Assembly (NCBI RefSeq): GCF_900167575.1
Contig: NZ_FUZP01000002.1
Coordinates: 556,524-620,523 of the forward strand
From: Okibacterium fritillariae
GTDB taxonomy: Bacteria; Actinomycetota; Actinomycetes; Actinomycetales; Microbacteriaceae
Length of the DNA: 64,000 bases
Reading direction: 5' to 3'
A model generated the notes under the pieces. The model saw only the letters and a program-made list of their open reading frames with translations, searched no databases and was not told where the DNA came from. Positions 37,786-48,530 of this stretch are shown here, one piece after another (positions within the stretch are counted from its first letter, which is position 1; every line of letters begins with the position of its first letter). The position numbers were made by a program, and so were the translations under genes.

Positions 37786-37791
37786 AGCCAG

Positions 37792-38874
37792 GTGACTTCT
37801 CTCGACGATCTGCCCGTCCGCGACGACCTGCGCGGTAAGAACCCCTATGGCGCACCGCAGCTCGCCGTGCCCGTGGCCCTGAACGTCAACGAGAACACGC
37901 ATCCGATTCCCGAGGGCGTGGCCACCGACATCGTCGCGTCGCTGGCTGCCGCGATCCTGGGCGTCAACCGCTACCCCGACCGCGAGTTCACCGAGCTGCG
38001 CACGTCTCTCGCCGACTACCTCGGGTATGACCTCTCGCCCGAGAACCTCTGGGCCGCCAACGGGTCCAACGAGGTGTTGCAACACATCCTGCAGGCCTTC
38101 GGCGGTCCCGGCCGTTCGCTTCTGGGCTACGTTCCTACCTATTCCATGTACTCGATCCTCGCCTCGGGCACGGGAACGCGATGGATCGGCGCCGAGCGCG
38201 ACGAGCGCTACGAGCTCACCCCCGAGACCGCCGTGGCGGCGATCCAGCGCGAACAGCCCGACATCGTCTTCCTGTGCTCGCCCAACAACCCGACGGGCAC
38301 GCCGCTGTCGCTCGAGACCATCGAAGCCGTCTACGCGGCCAGCACCGGCATCGTCGTCGTCGACGAGGCGTACGCCGAGTTCTCGACAACAGGGGAGGAG
38401 AGTGCGCTCTCCCTTCTCCCCGGCCGCCCGCGACTCCTCATCTCGCGCACCATGAGCAAGGCCTTCGCATTCGCCGGCGTTCGCGTCGGTTATCTCGCCG
38501 CCGACCCCGCGGTGATCGACGCCCTCCGCCTGGTCCGCCTGCCGTACCACCTGTCGGCGCTCACGCAGGCTGCCGCCGTCGCCGCTCTCCGCCACAGCGG
38601 CGAGATGCTGCGCATGGTCGACGAGATCATCGGGCAGCGCGATCGCATCGTCGACGGGTTGCGCGACTTGGGCTATGACCCGTTCCGCACGGGCAGCAAC
38701 TTCGTCCTGTTCGGGGGTGTCGACGACCCGCAGGCCACCTTCCGCGCGCTGCTCGATCGAGGCGTGCTGATCAGGGATGTCGGCATCCCGAATTCTCTGC
38801 GCGTGTCGGCTGGTACCACGGCCGAGACCACGGCCTTCCTCGACGCCATGGCCGCACTAAACTCGAACGCATGA
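37792..38874 (+). CDS. hisC: Histidinol-phosphate aminotransferase
   Basis: A 360-residue PLP enzyme acting in histidine synthesis. [30 protein letters not shown] and the PLP-lysine block [17 protein letters not shown] are present. The GTG start follows the -10 element. It overlaps hisB by ATGA, so it heads the hisC-hisB-hisH-priA operon. hisD, which often precedes hisC in actinobacteria, is not upstream; hisF, hisI and hisG must also be elsewhere. Confidence 0.95.
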   Translation: MTSLDDLPVRDDLRGKNPYGAPQLAVPVALNVNENTHPIPEGVATDIVASLAAAILGVNRYPDREFTELRTSLADYLGYDLSPENLWAANGSNEVLQHILQAFGGPGRSLLGYVPTYSMYSILASGTGTRWIGAERDERYELTPETAVAAIQREQPDIVFLCSPNNPTGTPLSLETIEAVYAASTGIVVVDEAYAEFSTTGEESALSLLPGRPRLLISRTMSKAFAFAGVRVGYLAADPAVIDALRLVRLPYHLSALTQAAAVAALRHSGEMLRMVDEIIGQRDRIVDGLRDLGYDPFRTGSNFVLFGGVDDPQATFRALLDRGVLIRDVGIPNSLRVSAGTTAETTAFLDAMAALNSNA

Positions 38875-39479
38875 GCGACACACACCGCACCGCCCGCATC
38901 AGCCGCACCACCAGCGAGTCCTCGATCGAGCTGCACCTGGACCTCGACGGCACGGGTCAGTCGACGATCAACACCAGTGTGCCGTTCTACGACCACCTGC
39001 TCACGGCCTTCGCCAAGCACTCGCTCACCGACCTCACGGTCACGGCCACGGGCGACACCCACATCGACGTTCACCACACGGTCGAAGACATCGGCATCGC
39101 GCTCGGCCTCGCCATCCGCGAGGCGCTGGGCGACAAGGCCGGCATCTCCCGCTTCGGCGACGCCCTCGTGCCCCTCGACGAGGCGCTCGTGCAGGCCGTC
39201 GTCGACATCTCCGGTCGCCCCTACCTCGTGCACACGGGGGAGCCCGCCGGTTTCGAGCTGCACCTGATCGGCGGCCACTTCACGGGTTCCATGGTGCGAC
39301 ACGTCTTCGAGGCGATCACGTTCAACGCCGGCCTCACCGTGCACGTCACGGTTCTGGGTGGCCGCGATCCGCACCACATTGCCGAGGCCGAGTTCAAGGC
39401 CTTCGCGCGCGCCTTCCGTGAAGCCAAGGCGCTCGACCCGCTCGTCTCCGGCATCCCCTCCACCAAGGGTGTGCTGTGA
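38871..39479 (+). CDS. hisB: Imidazoleglycerol-phosphate dehydratase
   Basis: A 202-residue single-function HisB. The two metal-binding His-rich motifs [12 protein letters not shown] and the later [14 protein letters not shown] are intact, with GRPYLV between them. It catalyses the dehydration step of histidine synthesis. Start and stop overlap hisC and hisH by four bases each. Confidence 0.97.
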   Translation: MSDTHRTARISRTTSESSIELHLDLDGTGQSTINTSVPFYDHLLTAFAKHSLTDLTVTATGDTHIDVHHTVEDIGIALGLAIREALGDKAGISRFGDALVPLDEALVQAVVDISGRPYLVHTGEPAGFELHLIGGHFTGSMVRHVFEAITFNAGLTVHVTVLGGRDPHHIAEAEFKAFARAFREAKALDPLVSGIPSTKGVL

Positions 39480-40123
39480 GCGCCGACAGGCCTCGTGTCG
39501 TCGTCCTCGACTACGGCAGCGGCAACGTCCACTCGGCCGTCAAGGCCCTCGAACGAGCCGGGGCGGATGTCGAATTGACGGGCAACCGTCAGCGCGCGCT
39601 CGAGGCCGATGGTCTCCTCGTTCCGGGCGTCGGTGCCTTCGCCGCCGTCATGGATTCACTCGAGGCCTCCCGCGGGGGCGAGGTCATCGATCGCCGCCTG
39701 GCGGGCGGCCGACCGGTGCTCGGCATCTGCGTCGGCATGCAGGTCATGTTCGATCGCGGCCTCGAGCACGGCGTCGACCGCGAGGGTCTCGGCGAATGGC
39801 CGGGCGATGTTGCCAAGCTCAACGCGCCCGTGCTGCCCCACATGGGCTGGAATACCGTCGAGGCGCCCAGCCACTCCCGCCTGTTCGCGGGTCTCGACAA
39901 CGAGCGTTTCTACTTCGTCCACTCCTACGCCGCGCGCGACTGGACTCTCGAGGTGCAGCCCCCGTTCCCCGAGCCTGCCGTCACGTGGTCAAACCACGGC
40001 GAGCGGTTCGTCGCGGCGGTCGAGAACGGACCGTTGAGCGCCACGCAGTTCCACCCCGAGAAGTCGGGGGAGGCCGGCATCCGCCTGCTGCGCAATTGGA
40101 TCGACGGGCTGAACGACAACTAG
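39476..40123 (+). CDS. hisH: Imidazole glycerol phosphate synthase glutaminase subunit HisH
   Basis: A 215-residue class I glutamine amidotransferase. The catalytic Cys lies in [11 protein letters not shown], and the His/Glu pair in QFHPEKSG. It supplies ammonia to HisF, which is not in this window. The GTG start overlaps hisB. A 54-base gap then leads to priA. Confidence 0.96.
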   Translation: MSADRPRVVVLDYGSGNVHSAVKALERAGADVELTGNRQRALEADGLLVPGVGAFAAVMDSLEASRGGEVIDRRLAGGRPVLGICVGMQVMFDRGLEHGVDREGLGEWPGDVAKLNAPVLPHMGWNTVEAPSHSRLFAGLDNERFYFVHSYAARDWTLEVQPPFPEPAVTWSNHGERFVAAVENGPLSATQFHPEKSGEAGIRLLRNWIDGLNDN

Positions 40124-40177
40124 TATCAGGTGCTTGTGCGCGAGACGCCGCGCCGTCACTTCCGAGCAAGGGAAACA

Positions 40178-40924
40178 ATGAGCGAGTTCAACGAGACGCC
40201 CGATCTGGTGTTGCTTCCGGCCGTCGACGTCGCCGACGGCAAGGCCGTCCGTCTGACGCAGGGTGAAGCCGGCAGCGAGACGAACTACGGCGATCCCGTC
40301 GATGCGGCGGCCGACTGGGTTAGCCAGGGCGCCGAATGGATTCACCTCGTCGACCTCGATGCGGCTTTCGGGCGCGGCAACAACGCATCCGTCATCCGCA
40401 AGGTCATCAAGCAGGTGCGCGGCGTGAACGTCGAGCTGTCGGGCGGCATTCGGGATGACGCATCCCTCGAAGCCGCGCTGGCCACGGGTGCCAAGCGCAT
40501 CAACCTGGGCACGGCCGCCCTCGAGAACCCCGAATGGGCCGCCAACGTCATCGGCCAGTACGGCGAAGCGATCGCCGTGGGCCTCGACGTGCGCGGCACG
40601 ACCCTCGCGGCTCGCGGCTGGACCCGCGACGGCGGCGACTTGTGGACCGTGCTCGAACGGCTCGAAGACGCGGGCTGTGCACGCTACGTGCTGACCGATG
40701 TCACGAAGGACGGCACGCTGCAGGGCCCCAACGTCGAGCTGCTCACGCAGGTCATGGAGCGCACGAACCGCCCGGTCATCGCGTCGGGCGGCATCTCGAG
40801 CCTCGACGACATCCAGGCGCTGCGCGATCTCGTGCCGCTCGGCCTCGAGGGTGCCATCGTGGGCAAGGCTCTCTACGCCGGCGCGTTCACGCTGGCAGAG
40901 GCGTTGGATGTCGCAACCGACTGA
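40178..40924 (+). CDS. priA: PriA-type phosphoribosyl isomerase (HisA, probably also TrpF)
   Basis: A 248-residue beta/alpha-barrel isomerase. [19 protein letters not shown] and LSGGIRDD are HisA motifs. The [12 protein letters not shown] segment and [11 protein letters not shown] match actinobacterial PriA, which performs the HisA step and the TrpF step of tryptophan synthesis where a separate trpF is absent. ATG at 40178 is chosen because AAGGGA lies four bases before it; a longer frame to 40130 lacks a ribosome-binding site. Confidence 0.93.
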   Translation: MSEFNETPDLVLLPAVDVADGKAVRLTQGEAGSETNYGDPVDAAADWVSQGAEWIHLVDLDAAFGRGNNASVIRKVIKQVRGVNVELSGGIRDDASLEAALATGAKRINLGTAALENPEWAANVIGQYGEAIAVGLDVRGTTLAARGWTRDGGDLWTVLERLEDAGCARYVLTDVTKDGTLQGPNVELLTQVMERTNRPVIASGGISSLDDIQALRDLVPLGLEGAIVGKALYAGAFTLAEALDVATD

Positions 40925-41747
40925 TCCTCACGACGCCCACGCGGCCTCGCACCACCACGGTGCTGCCGATGCTGCGTCGAACCACCTGACCGACTCGGCC
41001 GGCCAGCCCTGGAAGGGCCGCAGCTTCCAGTCGAACGATCACTCGTCCGACGACGGCTCGGCGCCCGAACATCTCGCCGAGGCCTTGCGCCGTTATCGTG
41101 CGCGCGAGGTCACCGAGGTCGAGGTCGTCGACGCCTTCCGCTCGTCGCGCCTGCTGATCCCGCTCGTCGCCCACGCGGGCGAGGAGGGCGAAACCGAGGC
41201 GGGCCTGAAGGTCGACAAGACGCAGGAGCTCTCGATCGTCACGGTGCAGGGCCCCGACGGGCGCACGGTCATGCCGGTCTTCTCGTCGGTCGCCGCGATG
41301 TCCCGCTGGAACCCGACGTCGCGCCCGGTGCCGGCCGACGGCGTTCGTGTGGCGTTGGCGGCGGCGAGCGAGCACACCGATCTGGTGGTCCTCGACCCCG
41401 TCAGCGATACCGAGTTCGCGATCCGTCGCCCGGCCGTCTGGGCCATCGCTCAATCGCTCGAGTGGATGCCGAGCTTCACCGATCCCGATGTGCTCCAGTC
41501 GTTCCGCCAGAGCGTCGCGTCCGAGCTCGCGGTCACCGATGTGCATCTGCGTGCGGGCGACCCCGACGCCCGACTCGCGGGCCCGGAGGTCGTCGTCACC
41601 CTCGAACTCTTGGCCGGTCTCACGCGCCCCGAACTCGACGCGGTGCTCGCGCGGCTCGCCCAGCGCTGGGCGGCCGATGACGTCATCGCCACGCGCGTCG
41701 ATTCACTGGCCGTCACGCTGTCGTCCACCCCGCTCGACGAGCACTGA
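40908..41747 (+). CDS. SseB family protein
   Basis: A 279-residue protein. After a His/Ser/Asp-rich lead of about 55 residues comes an SseB N-terminal domain (about 60-165, with [11 protein letters not shown] and [14 protein letters not shown]) and a C-terminal half of about 100 residues. SseB-type proteins are of uncertain role in actinobacteria and are often found right after priA. The start overlaps priA by 17 bases, so it is translationally coupled. Confidence 0.88.
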   Translation: MSQPTDPHDAHAASHHHGAADAASNHLTDSAGQPWKGRSFQSNDHSSDDGSAPEHLAEALRRYRAREVTEVEVVDAFRSSRLLIPLVAHAGEEGETEAGLKVDKTQELSIVTVQGPDGRTVMPVFSSVAAMSRWNPTSRPVPADGVRVALAAASEHTDLVVLDPVSDTEFAIRRPAVWAIAQSLEWMPSFTDPDVLQSFRQSVASELAVTDVHLRAGDPDARLAGPEVVVTLELLAGLTRPELDAVLARLAQRWAADDVIATRVDSLAVTLSSTPLDEH

Positions 41748-41936
41748 CGCTCGACGCAAGCTCACTCTTCAGGCTCGCGCTTCACGCTTCGAGCTCGCAG
41801 CATACGGACGCTCGGCGCACACCGAAGCTCGTTATGCACTCGCGGGCGACGTGCGCGGAAGCTCGGCGGGCCGAAACGGCCGGATGCCTGGGCGCGCGAC
41901 CCTGGGATCCGATCATGCTCGCGCTCGCGCCCCGAA

Positions 41937-42335
41937 CTAGTTGACGGGGCCGGTGTACTTCTCGCCCGGGCCCTGCCCGATGGCGTCGGGAATCGCGGAT
42001 GCCTCGCGGAATGCCAACTGCAACGACCGCAGGCCGTCGCGCAGGCTGCGCGCGTGCATGTCGCTGATCTCGGGAGCCCCGGCGGTGATGAGACCGGCGA
42101 GGGCGTTGATGAGTTTGCGCGCCTCATCGAGGTCGGTCTGGGTGTCGGGGTCGTCGGCGAGGCCGACCTTGACGGCCGCGGCGCTCATGAGGTGGACGGC
42201 CGTGGTGGTGATGACCTCGACGGCGCCCACGTCGGCGATGTCCCGGACGGCCTGGTTGCTCGCCTCTTCGTAGCTCTGGCCCTGGTAGCTCTCGCCCTGG
42301 TCGATGGTGCCGTCGTTGCTGTTCTCCACACTCAT
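41937..42335 (-). CDS. DUF1844 family protein
   Basis: A 132-residue small acidic protein. The family core, VGAVEVITTTAVHLMSAAAVKVGL followed by DLDEARKLINALAGLI, is evident. The function is unknown, but the gene is usually placed beside infC in actinobacteria, as here. A Gln/Ser/Glu-rich N-terminus precedes the domain. It is divergent from infC. Confidence 0.88.
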   Translation of the reverse strand: MSVENSNDGTIDQGESYQGQSYEEASNQAVRDIADVGAVEVITTTAVHLMSAAAVKVGLADDPDTQTDLDEARKLINALAGLITAGAPEISDMHARSLRDGLRSLQLAFREASAIPDAIGQGPGEKYTGPVN

Positions 42336-42404
42336 CCTCTGCTAGACTTCTGTCGGCTCCGAAGTTCATCTTCGGTACGAAAGAGGAAATTTTCCCACCC
42401 GCGC

Positions 42405-42436
42405 TTGACCGCTTTACTAGGTTACCGGGTTGTAAC
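42405..42436 (+). promoter_or_regulatory. Candidate promoter of the infC-rpmI-rplT operon
   Basis: TTGACC at 42405-42410 and TGTAAC at 42431-42436 have a rather long 20-base spacer. About 200 bases of leader would follow before infC. The rest of the gap from 42336 to 42646 holds no other clear element. Confidence 0.35.
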
Positions 42437-42646
42437 GCTCCGCCGAGGCCGATGCAGAAGAACGAATCGTGAGGTTCGATCATCCGCTCGGGCACGGTAG
42501 TCAGGGTGTGGCTCGATGGGTAAACGATGATCGGCAGAGGTGTCGCATCATCCGATCGCCCCTCGATGCGGTTCAACTTCTCTCTCGCCTGAATCAGATA
42601 CGTGTCTGGCTCAGTAGCCGTTCGTTTTTCATCAGAGGAGTTACGC

Positions 42647-43223
<577 letters not shown>

Positions 43224-43231
<8 letters not shown>

Positions 43232-43418
43232 GCAGAAGACGCACTCGGGTGCGAAGAAGCGTTTCAAGCTCACCGGTAGCGGCAAGATCAAGAAGCAGCA
43301 GTCGGGCATGCGCCACAACCTCGAGCTCAAGTCGAGCCGTCGCACGCGCCGCCTGAACCAGGATCAGATCGTTTCCAAGGCTGACCACAAGAACATCAAG
43401 AAGCTTCTCGGCCACTAG
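43224..43418 (+). CDS. rpmI: 50S ribosomal protein L35
   Basis: A 64-residue L35. [20 protein letters not shown] and the basic C-terminus ending KKLLGH are typical. The ATG overlaps the end of infC by eight bases, and AGGAGG lies just upstream inside infC. Confidence 0.97.
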
Positions 43419-43463
43419 ACGCCACGCGTCCTGAACCGAACACCCCGTTAGGAAGATAGAGAA

Positions 43464-43850
43464 ATGGCAAGAGTAAAGAGGGCCGTCAACGCCCACAAGA
43501 AGCGTCGCGTCATCCTGGAGCGCGCCTCGGGTTACCGCGGACAGCGTTCGCGCCTGTACCGCAAGGCCAAAGAGCAGGTCACGCACTCCCTGGTCTACTC
43601 GTACCGCGACCGTCGCGCCAAGAAGGGTGACTTCCGTCGCCTGTGGATCCAGAGAATCAACGCTGCGTCGCGTCAGAACGGCCTCACCTACAACCGCCTC
43701 ATCCAGGGTCTCGGCCTCGCCGGCATCCAGGTCGACCGCCGCATCCTGGCCGAGCTCGCCGTGAACGAGCCCGCCACGTTCGCCGCGCTGGTCGAGAGCG
43801 CCAAGCAGGCCCTTCCCGCCGACACGTCGGCCCCGAAGACCGCCGCCTAG
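43464..43850 (+). CDS. rplT: 50S ribosomal protein L20
   Basis: A 128-residue L20. [29 protein letters not shown], and [12 protein letters not shown] are conserved. It binds 23S rRNA early in assembly and in some bacteria represses its own operon. It is the last gene of infC-rpmI-rplT, followed by a terminator. Confidence 0.98.
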   Translation: MARVKRAVNAHKKRRVILERASGYRGQRSRLYRKAKEQVTHSLVYSYRDRRAKKGDFRRLWIQRINAASRQNGLTYNRLIQGLGLAGIQVDRRILAELAVNEPATFAALVESAKQALPADTSAPKTAA

Positions 43851-43863
43851 GCATTTCTTCTGC

Positions 43864-43902
43864 ACGAGAGGGACGCACCCGAGAGGGTTGCGTCCCTCTC
43901 GT
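43864..43902 (+). terminator. infC operon terminator
   Basis: A 14-bp stem (43864-43877 with 43889-43902) with an 11-base loop that can extend the pairing by three more bases. Confidence 0.8.
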
Positions 43903-44040
43903 CGTTAACGGCCCGCTCGGATGCGCCACGCTACCGACGTCCCGGTCGACGGACGCCGCACCGCCCGCAGCCCTCTGATGACCCCCGATTCCCGCACCGC
44001 CGGCGACAGGCCGCTCCCACGCCCGCTTGCGCCCCCTCGG

Positions 44041-44046
44041 TAGACT
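44041..44046 (+). promoter_or_regulatory. -10 element for leaderless TrmH-like gene
   Basis: TAGACT ends six bases before the GTG at 44053. Confidence 0.55.
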
Positions 44047-44052
44047 CGACAC

Positions 44053-44853
44053 GTGCTGGATAATCCGAGATCTCCCCGTGTCCGTTCCGTCGCGAAGCTG
44101 GCCAAGCGTGCCGCCCGACAAGAGACGGGTCTGTTCTTGCTCGAGGGCCCGCAGGCCGTCGCCGAGGCGCTGACCTTCCGCCCCCAGCTGCTCGTCGAGC
44201 TCTATGCCACGCCCACGGCGCTCGAGCGTTACACCGACGTCGCCCAGACGGCCGTCGACGCGGGAGTCGACGTCGAGTTCGTCACGGAAGACGTCCTCGA
44301 CCAGATGGCCGACACGGTCACGCCGCAGGGCTTCATCGCCGTGGCGCACCAGTTCCCCACGTCGATCAAGGACATTTTCGCGGGCGACCCGAAGCTCGTC
44401 GTCATTCTCGAAGAGGTGCGCGATCCGGGCAACCTGGGCACCATCATCCGGGCAGCGGATGCCGCGGGCGCCGACGCCGTCATCCTCACCGGTCGCACGG
44501 TGGACCTCTACAATCCGAAGGTCGTTCGTTCCACGACGGGATCCCTCTTCCACCTGCCCATCGCCGTGGGTGCCGAGCTCGAAGCCGCGCTGGTGCGGGC
44601 GCACGCCGCCGGCCTCAAGACCATCGCGGCCGACGTCAAGGGCGAGAGCCTGCTCGAGGTGCGCGCCGACGGTGACCTCTCGGGCCCGACCGCCTGGGTG
44701 TTCGGCAACGAGGCGCACGGCCTCGAAGACGACCAGCTCACGCTCGTCGACCGCGTCGCGTCGGTGCCCATCTACGGGGCCGCCGAGTCGATGAACCTGG
44801 CCACCGCCGCGAGCGTCTGCCTCTACGAGAGCGCGTTCGCCCAGCGCGCCTGA
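44053..44853 (+). CDS. TrmH/SpoU family RNA 2'-O-methyltransferase
   Basis: A 266-residue SPOUT methyltransferase. An N-terminal SpoU substrate-binding domain (EGPQAVAEAL) is followed by motif 1 (RDPGNLGTIIRAADAAG), motif 2 (WVFGNEAHGL) and motif 3 (VPIYGAAESMNLATAASV), which form the knot and SAM site. Such enzymes methylate ribose in rRNA or tRNA; position next to rplT and pheS suggests rRNA, with similarity to TsnR/RlmB-like proteins. The exact site is unknown. Confidence 0.9.
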   Translation: MLDNPRSPRVRSVAKLAKRAARQETGLFLLEGPQAVAEALTFRPQLLVELYATPTALERYTDVAQTAVDAGVDVEFVTEDVLDQMADTVTPQGFIAVAHQFPTSIKDIFAGDPKLVVILEEVRDPGNLGTIIRAADAAGADAVILTGRTVDLYNPKVVRSTTGSLFHLPIAVGAELEAALVRAHAAGLKTIAADVKGESLLEVRADGDLSGPTAWVFGNEAHGLEDDQLTLVDRVASVPIYGAAESMNLATAASVCLYESAFAQRA

Positions 44854-45096
44854 CCTGCCCGGGCGGGGGTCATCCACGCGCCGAGTATGCACCAAGCACG
44901 CGCCATCCACGCGCCCCGCCACCGCACCGTACGCGCGACGCCCCGATGACCGAGAAGTTTCGACCCGACATCCGCGGGGGAGTAGGGCTGCCGAAGCCCC
45001 GGAAACACGCGGAACACCCCTGTTTCGGTGCCACCTGCTTGGGTCACGAATCGGTAACGACCGAATTCTGACACGCGCCTGAAACACGGTGTCATC

Positions 45097-45102
45097 TAGC
45101 GT
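45097..45102 (+). promoter_or_regulatory. -10 element for leaderless gluA
   Basis: TAGCGT ends six bases before the ATG at 45109. Confidence 0.55.
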
Positions 45103-45108
45103 GGCCTC

Positions 45109-45942
45109 ATGGCTCCCACAGATGAGACGAACCCGAGCGCCTCCACAGGATCGACGCCGATCAGCCGCTACGAAACGACGAGCAATCCGATCGTGGCCGG
45201 CCGCGGTGAACCCCTGGTGGTCGTCGAGAACGTCGAAAAGCACTACGGCGACTTCCACGCGCTGAAGAACATCAACCTGACCGTCAACAAGGGCGAGGTC
45301 GTCGTGGTCATCGGCCCGTCCGGGTCGGGCAAGTCCACGCTCTGCCGCACGATCAACCGCCTCGAGACCATCTCCTCGGGCGAGATCCGCATCGACGGCA
45401 CCAAGCTGCCCTCCGAAGGCAAGAAGCTCGCAGCGTTGCGGGCTGATGTCGGCATGGTGTTCCAGTCGTTCAACCTCTTCGCGCACAAGACGATCCTCGA
45501 GAACGTGACGCTCGGCCCCATGAAGGTGCGCCGGCAGAAGAAGGCGGATGCCGAGAAGGCCGCCAAGGTGCTGCTCGAGCGCGTCGGCATCGAGCAGCAG
45601 TCGGCGAAGCTGCCCGCGCAGCTCTCGGGCGGACAGCAGCAGCGCGTCGCCATCGCCCGCGCCCTCGCCATGAAGCCCAAGGTCATGCTCTTCGACGAGC
45701 CGACGTCTGCGCTCGACCCCGAGATGATCACCGAGGTGCTCGACGTGATGACGCAGCTGGCTGCCGAGGGCATGACCATGATCGTCGTCACGCACGAGAT
45801 GGGCTTCGCCCGCAAGGCCGCCGACCGCGTGGTCTTCATGGCCGACGGCGAGATCGTCGAAGACACCACCCCCGAGGAGTTCTTCGACCACCCGAAGAGC
45901 ACGCGGGCCAAGGACTTCCTCTCCAAACTCTTGACGCACTGA
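45109..45942 (+). CDS. gluA: Glutamate/polar amino acid ABC transporter ATP-binding protein
   Basis: A 277-residue ATPase. Walker [10 protein letters not shown] (about 68-76), Q-loop MVFQSFNLF, signature [15 protein letters not shown], Walker B VMLFDEP and the THEMGFARK switch region are typical of polar amino acid importers. A Ser/Thr-rich lead of about 38 residues precedes the usual [11 protein letters not shown] start. It heads a gluABCD operon like the glutamate uptake system of Corynebacterium. Confidence 0.94.
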   Translation: MAPTDETNPSASTGSTPISRYETTSNPIVAGRGEPLVVVENVEKHYGDFHALKNINLTVNKGEVVVVIGPSGSGKSTLCRTINRLETISSGEIRIDGTKLPSEGKKLAALRADVGMVFQSFNLFAHKTILENVTLGPMKVRRQKKADAEKAAKVLLERVGIEQQSAKLPAQLSGGQQQRVAIARALAMKPKVMLFDEPTSALDPEMITEVLDVMTQLAAEGMTMIVVTHEMGFARKAADRVVFMADGEIVEDTTPEEFFDHPKSTRAKDFLSKLLTH

Positions 45943-46001
45943 TCACCGGTGCACCCCGAGAGGCGACGCACCGTCGCCGTCCTCCCTTGAAAGGAACAGC
46001 A

Positions 46002-46907
46002 ATGCGCAAGAAGCTCACTCTCCTCACGGCCGGGTTCGCCACCGCGGCCCTGGCACTGACCGGATGCGGCGGATCCACCGCCATCTCGACCGCGCCCGCC
46101 GGTTCGGGCGACACCGAGACCGGCAGCTCGCTCTTCGAGGTGGCGTCCGACGTCACGCTCGAGGGCAGCCCCACCTTCGACAAGATGAAAGAGGCCGACA
46201 AGGTCATCATCGGCGTGAAGGAAGATCAGCCCGGCCTCGGCTTCCTCGACGCCGGCACGGGCGAGCGCAGCGGCTTCGACATCGAGATCGCGCGCTGGAT
46301 CGCAGCATCCCTCGGCTTCTCGGCCGACAAGATCGACTACAAGGCCATCCCGTCGGCCAACCGCGAGTCGGCCATCGTCAACGGCGACGTCGACTACTAC
46401 GTGGGCACCTACTCGATCACCGACAAGCGCAAGGACCAGGTCGGCTTCGCCGGACCTTACTTCGTGACCGGCCAGGGCCTCCTCGTCGAGGCCGACAACT
46501 CCGACATCAAGAGCGAAGACGACCTCGCCGGCAAGACCGTGTGCTCCGCGACGGGTTCCACGCCCATCCAGAACATCAAGGACAACTTCCCCGACACGAA
46601 GACCACCGAGTTCGACACGTACTCGCAGTGCGTCGACGCGCTGAAGGACGGACAGGTCGACGCCGTCACGACCGACCAGGCCATCCTCATCGGCTATGCC
46701 GCCCAGGACCCCGACGCCCTCAAGGTCGTCGGTGAGCCCTTCTCCACCGAGAAGTACGGCGTCGGAATCGCCAAGGACGACACCGCCCTGCGCGAGTTCA
46801 TCAACACCATGTTCACCGACGGTGGCGAGACCTGGACCAAGATCTACGACGCCACGCTCGGCGAGAGTGGCACGAAGGTCGACCAGCCCGAGGTCGAGGC
46901 GTACTAA
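46002..46907 (+). CDS. gluB: Glutamate ABC transporter substrate-binding lipoprotein
   Basis: A 301-residue lipoprotein. The signal peptide ends in a lipobox LTGCG (Cys near residue 23). A PBP type-2 domain follows: IIGVKEDQPGLGF, GFDIEIARWIAASLG, NRESAIVNGDVDYYVGTYSIT and PYFVTGQGLLV. It binds the ligand outside the membrane and delivers it to GluC/GluD. The ATG at 46002 has AAAGGAAC upstream. The closely similar GluB proteins bind glutamate; this specificity is inferred. Confidence 0.93.
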   Translation: MRKKLTLLTAGFATAALALTGCGGSTAISTAPAGSGDTETGSSLFEVASDVTLEGSPTFDKMKEADKVIIGVKEDQPGLGFLDAGTGERSGFDIEIARWIAASLGFSADKIDYKAIPSANRESAIVNGDVDYYVGTYSITDKRKDQVGFAGPYFVTGQGLLVEADNSDIKSEDDLAGKTVCSATGSTPIQNIKDNFPDTKTTEFDTYSQCVDALKDGQVDAVTTDQAILIGYAAQDPDALKVVGEPFSTEKYGVGIAKDDTALREFINTMFTDGGETWTKIYDATLGESGTKVDQPEVEAY

Positions 46908-46934
46908 GCAGCATCCGCGACCCCCGGTCGTAGC

Positions 46935-46964
46935 GTGTCGGGGCCGGTCAGCCGGCCCCGACAC
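46935..46964 (+). terminator. Intercistronic hairpin between gluB and gluC
   Basis: A perfect 13-bp GC-rich stem (46935-46947 with 46952-46964) and a TCAG loop. Hairpins at this place usually stabilise the binding-protein mRNA and reduce transcription of the permease genes. Confidence 0.8.
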
Positions 46965-47020
46965 CACCCCACCGCCCGCACGCTTGTGTGCGGCCAGAAC
47001 GGAAGGAGAGTGTCACACCC

Positions 47021-47668
47021 GTGGACACCCTCTTCAACAACCTCGACATCTTCGTCGACGGTTTCCGGATGACCTTCGTCCTCTTCTTCTTCGCGGCGAT
47101 CTTCGCGCTCATCCTCGGCACCATCGTCGGTGCCATGCGCGTTTCGCCCGTCACGCCGATGCGAGCCGTCGGCACCGTGTACGTCAACCTGGTGCGCAAC
47201 ACCCCGCTGACGCTGCTCATGTTCTTCTTCGCGTTCGGCTATCCCAAGCTGGGGCTGCCGGATGTCGGTTACACCACGCTCGCGATCATCGCGCTGAGCC
47301 TCTACACCGCCACCTACGTAGCCGAGACGCTGCGCTCGGGCATCAACACCGTGCCCGTCGGTCAGGCCGAGGCGGCGCGTGCGATCGGCCTGCCATTCGG
47401 GCAGACCATGTCCCTCGTCATCCTTCCGCAGGCGTTCCGGGCAACGGTGCCCCCCATGATGAGCGTCTTCATCGCCCTGCTGAAGAACACGACCATCGCC
47501 GCCGGCTTCTCGGTGGCCGAGGCCGGAACGATCCGCCAGGTGCTCTCCGAGCGCGGCGAACCCCAATTGACCGTGCTGCTCTGGGTGGCCCTGATCTTCA
47601 TCCTCGCCGTGGGCGTGTTGTCCCTCCTGCAGCGCTATCTCGAGAACAAGTGGAGGGTCGCGCGATGA
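47021..47668 (+). CDS. gluC: Glutamate ABC transporter permease GluC
   Basis: A 215-residue HisM-type permease with about five membrane helices. The EAA loop lies at EAARAIGLPFGQTMSLVILPQAF. It starts DTLFNNLDIFVDGFR, preceded by GTG at 47021 and GGAAGGAG 12 bases upstream. It pairs with GluD, whose ATG overlaps the stop. Confidence 0.93.
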   Translation: MDTLFNNLDIFVDGFRMTFVLFFFAAIFALILGTIVGAMRVSPVTPMRAVGTVYVNLVRNTPLTLLMFFFAFGYPKLGLPDVGYTTLAIIALSLYTATYVAETLRSGINTVPVGQAEAARAIGLPFGQTMSLVILPQAFRATVPPMMSVFIALLKNTTIAAGFSVAEAGTIRQVLSERGEPQLTVLLWVALIFILAVGVLSLLQRYLENKWRVAR

Positions 47669-48519
47669 GTTCCGTCCTGTACGACACCCCCGGCCCCCGC
47701 GCCATCCGCCGCAACCGCACCCTCGGAGTGGTCACGGTGCTCGTGGTCGCCGCCGTGCTCGCCTTCGTCGTCTACCGCCTCTTCGAGACGGGCCAGTTCG
47801 AGGCGAAGAAGTGGGAACTGTTCACGCTGCCGCTCGTGCACCAGAACATGTTCAACGCCCTGCTCAACACGCTGCAAGCCTTCGCCTACGCTGCCGTGCT
47901 GTCGCTCATCCTGGGCCTCGTGCTCTCGCTCGGGCGCATGTCGGTGCACAAGTGGGTCAAGTACCCGGCCACGGCGTTCATCGAGCTGTTCCGTGCCGTG
48001 CCGCTGCTCATCCTGATGTTCATCCTGTACTACGGTCTGCCGCCGCTCGGGGTCGAGGGCATCACGCCGTTCATCGCCGTGGTGACGGGCCTGACGCTCT
48101 ACAACGGTTCGGTCCTCGCCGAGGTGTTCCGCGCGGGTGTGGAGGGTCTGCCGATCGGGCAGGCCGAGTCGGGCTACGCCATCGGTCTGCGCAAGAGCCA
48201 GGTCATGCGCATCATCCTGCTGCCCCAGGCCGTGCGCAACATGCTGCCCGTGATCATCTCGCAGCTCGTCGTGGTGTTGAAGGACACGGCGCTCGGGTTC
48301 CTCATCACCTACCAGGAGCTGCTGTTCCTCGCGAAGTTCTACGGCTCGCAGGGTCAGTACGGTTCGCCCATCATCCCGTCGGCCATCGTCTTCGGCACGA
48401 TCTACATCCTGTTGTGTCTCGCGCTCGCGGGTGTGGCGAAGCTCGTCGAGCTGCGCCTGCGCTCGAAGGTGGGCGTGGCGACCAAGGCGGCCGGGCAGGA
48501 GATCGACGCCGGCGTCTAA
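47665..48519 (+). CDS. gluD: Glutamate ABC transporter permease GluD
   Basis: A 284-residue HisM-type permease. A membrane helix near residues 20-42 is followed by the permease core with the EAA loop (ESGYAIGLRKSQVMRIILLPQAV). Translation is coupled to gluC by ATGA. Its stop codon is part of the -10 element of pheS. Confidence 0.93.
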   Translation: MSSVLYDTPGPRAIRRNRTLGVVTVLVVAAVLAFVVYRLFETGQFEAKKWELFTLPLVHQNMFNALLNTLQAFAYAAVLSLILGLVLSLGRMSVHKWVKYPATAFIELFRAVPLLILMFILYYGLPPLGVEGITPFIAVVTGLTLYNGSVLAEVFRAGVEGLPIGQAESGYAIGLRKSQVMRIILLPQAVRNMLPVIISQLVVVLKDTALGFLITYQELLFLAKFYGSQGQYGSPIIPSAIVFGTIYILLCLALAGVAKLVELRLRSKVGVATKAAGQEIDAGV

Positions 48520-48522
48520 GAT
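48517..48522 (+). promoter_or_regulatory. -10 element for leaderless pheS
   Basis: TAAGAT includes the gluD stop codon and ends eight bases before the GTG at 48531, a slightly longer distance than for other genes here. Confidence 0.45.
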
Positions 48523-48530
48523 GGTGAACC

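Noticed and set aside
41748..41936. Gap between sseB and the DUF1844 gene as a possible small gene
   Set aside because: No frame with a ribosome-binding site or recognisable product, and no strong hairpin, was found.
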